In this document: positions 34,404-43,985 of the stretch, one piece after another
Numbering within the stretch: the stretch's first letter is position 1
Layout of the letters: the number at the start of each line of letters is the position of its first letter
Assembly (NCBI GenBank): GCA_028673005.1
Contig: CM054117.1
Coordinates: 1-64,000, forward strand
Length of the DNA stretch: 64,000 nucleotides
Direction of reading: 5' to 3'
Source of the DNA: Tanypteryx hageni
Lineage: Eukaryota; Arthropoda; Insecta; Odonata; Petaluridae
The notes under the pieces: generated by a model
The model's database searches: none
What the model saw: the letters and a program-made list of their open reading frames with translations, nothing else
What the model was told of the DNA's origin: nothing
Position numbers and translations under genes: made by a program

Positions 34404-36559
34404 TTATTCTTGGTTAAACCTGGTTCTCAATATACTCCTATTTTCCGCTGTCCTCTTTATATCTTGATAACTCTCTTTCCCTTTCAAATCGTCTATCAGC
34501 TGAAACCTTTTCCTACCTCTTTCCCTTTTCCCATCTAGTTTTCCTTCTAACACGTCTTTAATCATACTCTCTCTCCTCAGGTAATGTCCAACCCAGTTAG
34601 CCTTCCTCTTTCTGATAGTCTGTATAATCATTCGCTTCTCTCCTATTCTTCGTAGCACTTCATCGTTTTTCATCCTATCTGTCCATTTTATCTTCAGCAT
34701 TCTCCTCCAAGTCCACATTTCAAAGCTTTCCAAGTATTTGATGTCATTTTTCCTTAGCGTCCATGTTTCTGCCCCATACAATGCTATACTCCATACGTAG
34801 CATTTTATCAACTTCTTGCGGATATCTTCCCTTATATTCCCTGTAAGTAGTTGTTTCTTTCTCCTGAAAGCCGCTTTTGCTTTTCCTATTCTAGTTTTGA
34901 TCTCATCCGTACATTTTGCCTCTCGTGTTATGATACTTCCAAGGTATTTATATTCTGAAACTTGTTCTAATGGCTTTCCCCCAATAGTTATGTTCAGAAT
35001 CTCTTCTTACCCGATATTCGAATGACCTTGGATTTTTCTGTATTTATTTCCATACCGTATTTTCTACCTGTTATCACTAGTCTATTTATCATTTTTTGTA
35101 GCTCCTCTTCCTTTCTTGCTAGAAGTACTTGATCATCTGCATATTTTACTGTTCTTATAATCCTTCCTCCAATTTTGAAATCCCCTGTGCCTTCTAAAGC
35201 TTCTTGCATTAGACTTTCTCCATATATATTGAATAGGGTTGGCGATAGGCAGCAGCCTTGTCTTACTCCTCTACCGATATTTATTCCGCAAGTGTCCACA
35301 TTCTCAAACCTGACCTTTACAACTTGATTCTCATATAGATTCCTAATCAGTCTCCTGTCTTTCCAGTCTATACCTATATCCTTTAATATCTTCATCAACT
35401 TTACCCAATTTACTCTATCAAAGGCCTTCTGCCAGTCTACGAAACATGCGCAGATATCTTGACTGTATTCTATTGCCCTTTCTGATATGATTCTAACTAC
35501 TCCTATAGCATCTCTAGTTCCTCGTCCTTTTCTGAAACCGAATTGATCTTCCCCTATTATTTCTTCTGCCTTTTTCTCCAGCCTTTTATTAAGAATCCTC
35601 GTGATGATCTTCGATGTGTGTGACAGAAGGCTTATCGTTCTGTAATCTTTACACTGCATTGCCTTTGGCTTCTTTATAGGGATAATTTTTACTTCTAGGA
35701 AATCCTGAGGCCACTCTCCCGTGTCGTAAATCTTATTAATTAATTTCGTGATTGCTTTTAGTCCTTCTGATCCTATGACTTTAAGTATCTCAGCCGGTAT
35801 TCCATCGCTGCCCGTGGCTTTCCCCTTCTTTAGTTCCACTATCGCCTTTTCTACTTCGCTATCCATAATACTTGGTCCTAAGTTGTCTTCTTCAATGTTT
35901 TCCTCATTTTCCAGTTCTATTTTTGCCGCTCCTGCCTGTTTGCTGTATAATTCCTTAATGTATTCTTCCCATACCTGTGCTACATCCTTTGTTTCTGAGA
36001 CTATCTTCCCATCCGTATTCATAATTCCTTTACCACAAATTCCATTAGACTTCTTATCTTCTAATTCCAGTGCCCTAGCGTACATCATATCGTACCGTCC
36101 TAACTTCTCCATTTGTTCTATTTCATCACATTTTCCTTTTATCCAGTTTTCTCTAGCTTTATCTGTTACCCTTCTCAACTCATTGTTTATACACCTATAG
36201 TTGGCTCTACCTTCTTCACTGTTAACGTTTTTCCATTTTCGTCTCTCATCCATTTTCTCCAGCATTTCCTTCGTGATCCATGGTTTTCTGATTTTCCTCT
36301 CTTGTTTTCCAATCTCTTTATCCAAGGTATCCTTGATACTGGTTTTAATTTCATCCCATTCTATATCAACGGTCTTCGGTTTGTTTTCCAACTTTCTTAG
36401 GTTATCTTCCAACTTCATGCTGACTACATCCTGCCTTTCTTTCAGTTTTTCTAGGTCCCAGGTCTGTCTTTCTCTTCTCGTTTTTCTTATTTGTTTGAGC
36501 TTTGCACTCACGTCAAGTATTAGAAGGCTGTGATCTGAATCAATGTCTGCTCCTTGCAA
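34404..36559 (-). pseudogene. RTE reverse transcriptase (copy A), frameshifted
   Basis: Minus-strand frame 34994-36559 begins with the DxDSDHSLL-like DIDSDHSLLILDV, the end of the endonuclease. RT motifs follow: KGKATGSDGIPAEIL, EDQFGFRKGRGTRDA, CFVDWQKAFDRVNW (motif A), GRGVRQGCCLSPTLFN (motif B) and VKYADDQVLLARKE (motif C, YADD). A single missing base near 35005 relative to copy B ends this frame. The C-terminal part continues in frame 34404-34811 with LYGAETWTLRK, FEMWTWRRMLKI, KANWVGHYLRR and GKRERGRKRFQLIDDL. Confidence 0.85.
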
Positions 36560-36612
36560 TGCCTTGGCGTTCTTTATGCTGTTCCTGAATCTTTGTTTTA
36601 CAAGGATGTAAT

Positions 36613-37395
36613 CTAATCTAATCTAATCATTCTATCTCCTGGGCTTTTCCATGTGTATAACCTTCGTTTATGGTTTTTGAACCATGTATTAGTCACTACA
36701 AGGTCATTATTGATGCAGAATTCTACGAGTTTCTCCCCTCCTCGATTTCTCTTCCCAAGTCCGTATTGCCCGACAACATTTTCTTCCTGTCCTTCTCCGA
36801 CTATGCTGTTCCAATCTCCCATTATTATGCAGTTTACCTTTCCTCTTCCATCTTCTTCTTAAATTTCATTAATTTGCTCATAGATCTCATCTATTTCTTC
36901 ATCGTCATGAGCTGACGTTGGCATATATACCTGGATTATCAGCATGTCCACTGGGACTGCTTTTAGCTTGATTGCCATCAGTCTATCGTTCGTTGCTATT
37001 ATCTTTGTCACGCTTTTCATCATATCTTTCCTAAGTACCAGAGCTACTCCCCTTTCCCCACTATTTCCTCCCGAATAATCTACCGTGTATTCTTCCGAGT
37101 CGAACTGTCCTCCCTCCCATCTAGTTTCGCTTAGCCCTATAATGTCAACTCTATTTCTTCTCATTTCTTCTTTCAAGTTCTCTAGCTTTCCTGCCTTTCT
37201 CATAGTTCTTACGTTCCAAGTCCCTATTCGTAATTTACTTTCGACAAATGTTTTCCTCAAGGCAGTCCCCGCCCGGAGATCCGATTGGGGGACTATTTGA
37301 CCTCCGGATTGTTTTACCTCGAGAGAATTCATATTGTCCAACCATATAATCTTTACTAGGGATTGTAATGTGGTAGTTTCCCTCTTGCTTTCCAC
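36613..37395 (-). pseudogene. RTE endonuclease domain (copy A), frameshifted
   Basis: Minus-strand frames 36859-37395 and 36613-36822. The first carries LRIGTWNVRTMRKAGKLENL, VDIIGLSETRWEGG and VDYSGGNSGERGVALVLRKD, the opening motifs of exonuclease-endonuclease-phosphatase type endonucleases in RTE elements. The second carries MGDWNSIVGEG (catalytic GDxN; here GDWN) and ends TWKSPGDRMIRLD. The break at about 36840 separates them, and a slipped 'ctaat' triplication at 36610-36627 breaks the frame again before the RT. Confidence 0.8.
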
Positions 37396-37534
37396 ATTGC
37401 AGTACTGTAGCCATTCAAATCATCCTGATCATGCCTACAGCTGTATTGGATATAGACCCAACCAACATCATTTGTTTTCAGCTCTATACCATACTGACAG
37501 TACTACTGCCTACTGCCAGGCACTGATGATAGTT

Positions 37535-37615
37535 TTTTTTTTAATAAAACCTCCATTTGAGGGGTTTGAACCCCCAAACTTTACAATATAAAGCCAACAC
37601 GCTAACCACTCCACC
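37535..37615 (-). repeat. tRNA-derived SINE head with poly-A side
   Basis: The minus strand reads an A-box-like 'tggtggagtggttagcg' and, 32 bases on, a B-box-like 'gggttcaaacccc', followed by an A-rich run (37530-37540 as T-rich on +). Spacing fits a tRNA-type pol III promoter. It abuts the RTE 5' end at about 37520, so it is either a separate short SINE or part of a chimeric insertion. It is not called a functional tRNA because the acceptor stem does not pair. Confidence 0.6.
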
Positions 37616-37621
37616 ACCAGT

Positions 37622-37890
37622 GCATATATATATATATATATATATATGGATGTCAACAAGGTGTTGGGATGAGCTGAAGAAGGAGTAGTTCCGAAAGCTT
37701 TACGTTTGTGATGTTTCTGTGTTTTTGTGTTATTTTACGTGTGTCGCTTCGACATCCCCGGGGCCTCGCCAACCTGAAGTCGTCTGATTGGTGAGTGCTC
37801 ACTGGGTTTCCTCATCCCAACACCTTGTTGACATCCATATATTCATTTTACCTTTCCTTTTCCGTAAGTTGTTATATATATATATATAAA
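37622..37890 (+). mobile_element. PLE terminal repeat in (TA)n, TA-family, copy C
   Basis: A (TA)n tract at 37625-37647 precedes it, and another TATATATATA follows at 37873. The + strand starts with a short reversed copy of its own end (ggatgtcaacaaggtgttg) and then a hammerhead-like core at 37674-37700 (CTGAAGA, AGGAGTAGTTC, CGAAAGCTT). It continues through 'gtgtcgcttcgacatcccc', 'ctgaagtcgtctgattggtg', 'acaccttgttgacatcc' and the terminal 'cctttccttttccgtaag'. This is the cleanest copy of the terminal repeat and contains no protein-coding sequence. Confidence 0.85.
37674..37700 (+). ncRNA. Hammerhead-like core in TA-family PLE terminal repeat (copy C)
   Basis: Identical core to copy B in + orientation: CTGAAGA, hairpin GGA/TCC, GAAAGCTT. 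Confidence 0.5.
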
Positions 37891-39182
37891 TAATCGGTAC
37901 GTCAGATAGGCAATTACGTTAAAAACTGTATTAATTATAAACCATTAATGCATAGTATATGATTTTTCAGGTCGTTTAGATTCATTTTGTTTTTTAAATA
38001 TGGACGAGCTGAAGAAAAGTCGTAAAAAATATGTCGGATTTGTTCCTATGTGCAAAAACAAAAGTTTCTCATCTGCCAATATATTGGTTTGTTAATAAAT
38101 CCCACTAATCTCCACAAAGAATAAATCTCACAAGCACAAAACAAACTAGTCACATGAATGATATGATTGAAAGTGAAGCTATCTTATAAAATTTTGGGAT
38201 TCCGGCAGGAAAGTGAACACGACCAATGACGTCACATATGTTTGAGTTTCAAGAACGCTGAGTATTCAGGCGAAAGATTTGTCGAAATCGAGCCGAATGT
38301 TCTTGATTTATTTGTGTTTATAGTGGGAGGTGACGTCACTTGACACAATCTGTTTTTGTCCTTCACGCATTTTATTGCAAGCTCAGTGCAAATGCGCTTG
38401 AAGCCCGAGTCTAACAATGCAAAAATTCCAAATGAACAATGCCGGATACACTAGAAACCTCCTTTTTGATATGTCGAAAAACTGGAGAAAATCGAAAATA
38501 AACTTAAAATATGAGCAAACAGGAATTAAACAACAGAATTGGCGGTAAGAATAAGAATCTTCATTTCTTTGTATGTGAAATGTAATAAATCTCGAGTCAA
38601 AATATCAATCGTAGAATATTTTTAAATGTTAAACAGTAAAGGTCTACACATCGTATTCTAGCCGATTACTTGTTAATCAAATGCAAAAACGTAAACTATG
38701 GTATCGAACCCATGCCTTTCTGGGGGATGACTACCTACTTACAACCTGTAGGAGTTTGCACGAAATATTCAGGCGAAAGATTTATCGAAATCGAGCTGAC
38801 CGTTTCCGGTTTATTTGCGTTCATTCCGGAAGGCATTAGATGCAGGCAGGGATGCAGAGACAGCGGTTATAATGTATTAGATACAGTATTTCAATGGTGT
38901 AACATAGTATTAATTTTTCAATTTCACTGTTTGTTTTAAATCATTGAAACTGCTTAATTAATTATTTATTTTCTAATGTAATAATAATAATGAATAAGTG
39001 AATTCTGATGAATAACTTAGCAAAGCAGGCTGATTCTGTAAACATATTTAAAAATTGACATCTCGTATTAGTTCCAGAAGGTTTTTGCAGTAGATGTTGC
39101 ACTGATTTCGTTTGTTGTAATAATGTATTTATTGATAGATGGAAATGTAAGTTTGCTTTAAAATTACGTCTCCCTTTAACAG
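37890..39182 (+). other. ZAD-gene intron, with a repeated 'tattcaggcgaaagattt' segment
   Basis: Non-coding. Two direct copies of a segment containing 'tattcaggcgaaagattt' and 'tcgaaatcgagc' lie at 38262-38300 and 38768-38806, suggesting two fragments of one dispersed family. The stretch ends with the acceptor 'ctccctttaacag'. Confidence 0.5.
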
Positions 39183-39308
39183 GTTTCTGCTGTCACTCTA
39201 CAAACGTCACATGTTAGTGAGACAGACGGCGGAACATCAAGCCCAAAGGAGACTTTTTCAAATTCAATCTCGTGTGGAAATGGCTCTCCAGCCAATGTAT
39301 TCGCTCAG
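39183..39308 (+). CDS. ZAD-domain protein, candidate exon (Ser/Thr-rich linker)
   Basis: A 126-nt open segment, phase 0, between acceptor 'ccctttaacag' and donor 'cag|gtgagt', both strong. It encodes a Ser/Thr-rich stretch with VSAVTLQTSHVSETDGG, KETFSNSISCGNG and the end PANVFAQ. No domain is recognised. Splice signals, phase and its in-order location on the same strand as exons 1-4 support inclusion, but the 15-kb distance from the last good exon makes this tentative. Confidence 0.5.
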
Positions 39309-39589
39309 GTGAGTCTTCTTCTATTCAATCACTAGTGCAATTGCCCATCAAATATCACGCATATGTGTGAATTAAGTATTAAGTTCAAATTGTAATGAAA
39401 ATTAATGAAACCAACATTTATAGGCATTAAAAAGTAAACAATACATGTAAAATTCACATAATTCAGTGTTCCAGAGTGTAATAACAGTTTTGTATGAAAA
39501 AGATATATACAGTTCTTATATGCCCAAAATTATTTTTAATTTTTGTAACATTTAATTTTTTCTCCATCTGTATCTTTCTTTCTTTCTTC

Positions 39590-39945
39590 CTCCCTCACTC
39601 TCCTCTCTCTCATATTAAATCATTCAAATAATGCATTTCTTACACATACATAGGTAGTATAATGATAAAGGCGACAATATAAACTCGAGGATTAACATTG
39701 ACACGGTCGGCAAGGCAAAATATCGTTAAAAAGCTTAAAATTATCCAGTAAATATGATTTAAACAGAAAACTAAGATTATTTTGTATCATAGGCAGAATG
39801 TGAAGATAAGAATAATAAATGTTTTTTTTTTAACAGTCCAGGTCGGAAGATAGTAGGTCAATTATTTCTAATTTTAATTTGCGAAAGAGTAAGGGCATAT
39901 AAGTTGAAAATGGATTTTAATGTGTTATCTTACAGCACCCCCCTC
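39590..39945 (+). repeat. Dispersed repeat family A, copy 3
   Basis: Begins in a CT-rich run, then 'attaaatcattcaaataatgc', 'gtcggcaaggcaaaat' and 'gtgttatcttacag'. Same block order as 13535 and 18280, shortened at the 3' side. 39950-40310 is AT-rich with no gene. Confidence 0.6.
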
Positions 39946-40317
39946 CACTTCCCCTCTCCCTGCAAAAATCAAAATTTTGGCCCCGAGGTACACATCCTCA
40001 TGATCCCATTAGTAAGTATACCAAGTTTTAAGTCTAAGATTTTTGGTTTTCCAGATATGTTGGCCATACTCACACATCACCTTTTATTAATCCCTCAAGC
40101 ATGATTTAAAAATTTAAAAACCAAGGTATTTAAATGCTCCATTATGACATTTCTTATTTTAATTTATATCTCGTAAATCTGTAAAAAAAAATCAGGAATA
40201 TTAATTATAAATGCCTACTGTTTTTAGAAATCTATCTTGTAATTTTAATTTTCTACATTACTTACAATCTTATTCTGATATTTTGGATAGGGTGTGGTAC
40301 ATCGAGAGTTTACTGTG

Positions 40318-40325
40318 TGTGTGTT

Positions 40326-40362
<37 letters not shown>
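40318..40362. repeat. (TG)n/(TA)n microsatellite
   Basis: A short TG run followed by about 17 TA units, directly beside the terminus of the pogo-type element. Confidence 0.9.
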
Positions 40363-40365
<3 letters not shown>

Positions 40366-40367
<2 letters not shown>

Positions 40368-41706
40368 GTAAAACCTCTCATTAACGAACATCAAGGGACC
40401 CAATTTTTCGTCTATTCGTTATTCGGAAATTCGTTGATCGGAGGTTATTGGGTGTTGCATAACTTCAGGGGCGCATTGTCTGTTAGATTATACGGGAGCA
40501 ACGGGGTTATCCAAATGAAGGCATATGCGCAGATACAGCGTAACTCTACTAAAATATGCCCATTTTCAGGAAACGGTATCACATAAGTTGACGATATTCA
40601 AAATGCGCCCGCAATGTTTAATAACCAGCCATATTGATTTGAAGCACCGACGACACAATGGGCCACTTTTATTCATCTCCTTTTGCAATGTTTGACAGTG
40701 GCAAGCACCATATAACTGAAATGCAGTGTTATTTTTTTTAGCATTGATTGTCAGGTTTTGCACCAAAACATCCTCTGCAATTTTTTTTTGTACGACTTTT
40801 TTCGAGGTTGCAATGTGTGAAACTCGCTGAGCCTATCCTAAAGCATCTGTCGAGCCGCTAAGTTTATAAAAAAATATTGACAGCAACGCCACTTCTTAAC
40901 ACCAATTAATAAACTACTATTTGACCACTATGGCACAGGTTGCAAATATTTCAAAACGAAATGAATGAAAGCAGCATTTTCCTCATAAGAAAGCACTAAC
41001 TGTCGTTGGCACTCCAAATCAAGACTCCAATCAATATTTTTCACTAACCTTCTTAACAACACTCCAGCTCCGTCTCTGACGAATAAATTACCTATCACAA
41101 AAAAGTGTATAGGAACCACCTCACCACGATACATTGCTGCAATCTTTCGTTGAAATTCCCATTAAATCTATTAGGGGAAGAATTTACTCAGGAATGATTT
41201 CAAATACAACGCTTTTTAAAAAGATTTAGTTAAAATACATCAACATTTTTTAAAAAACGATTCTATTTTTTTGTTTCAAATTCTTTGTGAATTCTCGGGA
41301 AACGGCAGTCTCCACTTCCCTAAAAGCATGCATAGCGGCATCACTACAACTCTCGTACAAGATTGTCAATGGCGCGAGAATGCCAGAAACACAGGAAGTA
41401 CGTCATCGTGCTAGAAAACGTGCTATGATTGGCTTGATGTAAGCTTAACACTAATTGGCGACTGTTTTTAATCATTTTCCGTACATAAAAAAATGTTTAG
41501 CGAGCAAAATTTCGTTCTAAAGAGGTAAATATAATCGGAAGTGACCACTTTCTCTTTCATTGTTCGGAAGTTTTCGTAGTACGGAAGTTCGTGGTAAAGA
41601 GGTTATAATTAGGGATTTTGTATACAAGTTTGGCGGGACTGCCATCAATTGTTTGCTATCCAGAGGTCTTCGCTATAAAGGGGTTCGTAAGGTAGAGGTT
41701 TTACTG
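40366..41706 (+). mobile_element. Pogo/Tigger non-autonomous element with CAGTAAAACCTCT ends
   Basis: Left end CAGTAAAACCTCTCATTAAC, right end 'ggtagaggttttactg' followed by TA, so the inverted termini share CAGTAAAACCTCT. The subterminal text repeats 'cgttattcggaaattcgttg' and 'ttcgtggtaaagagg' in the manner of Tigger termini. No transposase remains in the 1.34 kb. The left flank is a CACA microsatellite edge rather than a clean TA. Confidence 0.75.
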
Positions 41707-41756
41707 TATTAGGTAATGAATAAATAAGTATTTGTGTGTGTGTATATGTATATATA

Positions 41757-43375
41757 TCATCATGAGGTGTTCTGCCTCTAGGCAGGTCCCTGGCACCAGC
41801 GTTGTCTCCACTCATTTCTGTTCCTTGACATTTCTTTCATTTCCTGATACCCTCCCCTTTCTTTCAGATCGTCAAACATTTTTATTCTTCTACGTCCCCT
41901 TTTCCTTTCACCTTCTACTGATCCTTCCAACACCATCAATAATAAACCTTCTCCTCTCAAGATATGCCCTAACCAGTTACTTTTCCTCCTCTGAATTGTT
42001 TCAAGTAATCTTCTCTTCTCATTCACCCTTGTTAGTATTGCTTCATTCCTTATCCTATCCGTCCACTTAACCTTCTCCATCCGCCTCCACACCCACATTT
42101 CAAATGCCTCTAGTCTTTCTTTCTCTCTTTTCTTTAGCGTCCATGTTTCACACCCATAAAGCAATACACTCCAAACATAGCACTTCACAAGACGTTTCTT
42201 CAGATTTAAATCCATTTTACCACATAGTACCCGTTTTTCCTATTAAATGTTTCTTTTGCCATTGCTATTCTTGTTCTTATTTCTATTTCACTTCTCCAGT
42301 CTTCAGTTAGCATGCTTCCCAAATATCTATACTGTTTTACTTGCTCCACTCTTCCATCCTTTATTGACACATTCATAATCTCTCTATTCCCTATTCTCAT
42401 CACCTTTGTTTTCTTTATGTTCATTTTCATTCCATATTCCATCATCCTGTCTTCTAGCTTTGTAACCATTTCCTGAATATGCCTCGTTTCATCTGCCAAA
42501 ATTACCATGTCATCAGCAAACCTTATACAATTTATTATTCTACCCCCAATACTAATTCCTTTATCATTCCCTATTCCATTGTCAATCATTTCTTCAGCAT
42601 ATATATTGAACAGGGTTGGCGATAAGCAGCAACCTTGCCTTACTCCTCTTCCTAGATCATACCATTCGGTCTGTGCATCTTTTATCCTCATAGCTGCTTT
42701 CTGTTTCATATACAGCTATTTAATTAACCTTCTATCTTTCCAGTCTACTTTTTTTGCTTTTAGTATTTCCATCAGTTTTTCCCAGTTCACTCGGTCGAAT
42801 GCCTTCTCCATATCTATGAAGCACAGACTAATTCCTTTACCCCTTTCTATATATCTCTCTCCACTCATTCTTATCAATCCTATTGCATCTCTTGTACCTC
42901 TACTCTTTCTAAATCCAAACTGTTCCTCTGCAACATCTTCTTCCATTTTGCTAATTAGTCTCCTGTTCATAACCCTAAGTAGAACCTTTGCTGCATGTGT
43001 AATTAAACTGATTGTTCTGTGTTCACTGCATTTTCTTGTTCCTTGCTTTTTCGGAATTGGAATCATAATTGCTTTGACGAAATCCTCTGGCCACATCCCC
43101 TTGTCATAGATTGCATTACACAACTTCACTATTTCTTCCAGTCCTTCCTCATTAAGACACTTAAATAATTCTATCGGTATCTCATCTACCCCCATTGCCT
43201 TCCCATTCTTCATATCCTTTATTGCTTGTAGCACCTCTATTTTCAATATCGAAACCCCTGTTTCGTCATTATTTATTTCATCCTGCTCTTCAATACGGAG
43301 ATCCTTTGGTTTTTCATTTGATTTGTACAACTCCTCCATGTATTCTCTCCATCTATTAAGGACCTCCTCTTCCTT
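41757..43375 (-). pseudogene. RTE-type LINE, element 3, 5'-truncated and frameshifted
   Basis: Three minus-strand frames make up one RT. 42716-43339 has NGKAMGVDEIPIELFKC, AEEQFGFRKSRGTRDAIG and CFIDMEKAFDRVNWEK. 42206-42709 has GRGVRQGCCLSPTLFN, IRFADDMVILADE and YRYLGSML. 41778-42215 has LLYGCETWTLKK, EMWVWRRMEKVKW and SNWLGHILRGEG. An in-frame stop near 42713 and a frame change near 42210 separate them. The 3' end reads 'gaggcagaacacctc' followed by ATGATGATATATA. The endonuclease is lost at a (TA)n tract at 43376. A different subfamily from elements 1 and 2. Confidence 0.85.
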
Positions 43376-43600
43376 ATATATATATATATATATATATAAG
43401 AGTTCTCTCTCTGTAGCTGAAGAAGGAGTAGTTCCGAAAGCTTTACGCTTGTGATGTTTCTGTGTTTTTGTGTTATTTTACATGTGTCGCTTCGACATCC
43501 CCAGGGCCTCGCCAACCTGAAGTCGTCTGATTGGTGAGGGCTCACTGGGTTTCCTCATCCCAACACCTTGTTGACATCCATATATATATATATATATTAT
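43376..43600 (+). mobile_element. PLE terminal repeat in (TA)n, TA-family, copy D
   Basis: (TA)n flanks both sides (43376-43398 and 43580-43600). The + strand carries the hammerhead-like core at 43417-43443, identical in its core to copy C, then the same ordered blocks up to 'gttgacatccatatatat'. It lacks the last 'cctttccttttcc' block present in copy C. Confidence 0.85.
43417..43443 (+). ncRNA. Hammerhead-like core in TA-family PLE terminal repeat (copy D)
   Basis: Same core as copies B and C. Confidence 0.5.
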
Positions 43601-43779
43601 ATACATAATAATGTGTATATATATATATATTAACTAAAGGAAAAGAAAAGGTAGTGATGAGGGTGGCAACAAGGTGTTGAGGGAAGCCCAGCGGACACTC
43701 ACCAAGTTGAGGACCAAGCTGGCAGGCTGCTGGGGGCGTCGAAGAGACACGTAAAACACACGAACACAAAAACACACGC

Positions 43780-43808
43780 AAGCTTATCGGGCCTAAGCCC
43801 TTCTTCAG
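43780..43808 (-). ncRNA. Hammerhead-like core in the near full-length PLE
   Basis: The minus strand reads CTGAAGA, A, GGGC-TTAG-GCCC, GATA, AGCTT. Stem II is a perfect GGGC/GCCC, different in sequence from the GGA/TCC of copies B-D. GAAA has become GATA, which would be expected to weaken or abolish catalysis. Confidence 0.5.
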
Positions 43809-43985
43809 CGAAAGAGTAACGTAAAGTGACACACTGGGCGGGGAATGACAGGGTGATGTGGGAAGGTTGATGATTGGAGGAGGTGGGGAGTAGGAGGGGT
43901 GTATAGCCAATAAAGAGGGAGTGTGATGAGGTAGAGTGCGAATAGTTACAAAGTAACAAGGAGACATTGTAAGGGGCTAATAGGG

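Larger units (their letters stand above)
34362..37480 (-). mobile_element. RTE-type LINE, nearly full length, element 2 (copy A)
   Basis: Minus-strand element with an apurinic endonuclease, a reverse transcriptase and a 3' end that finishes 'ggacagactacct' followed by an (ATG)n tail (34365-34376 on +), the usual 3' structure of RTE elements. The 5' UTR extends to roughly 37480 and shares blocks with 30690-31126. The coding region is broken at three or more points. A second copy, 62195-64000, is nearly identical over the shared part. Confidence 0.85.
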
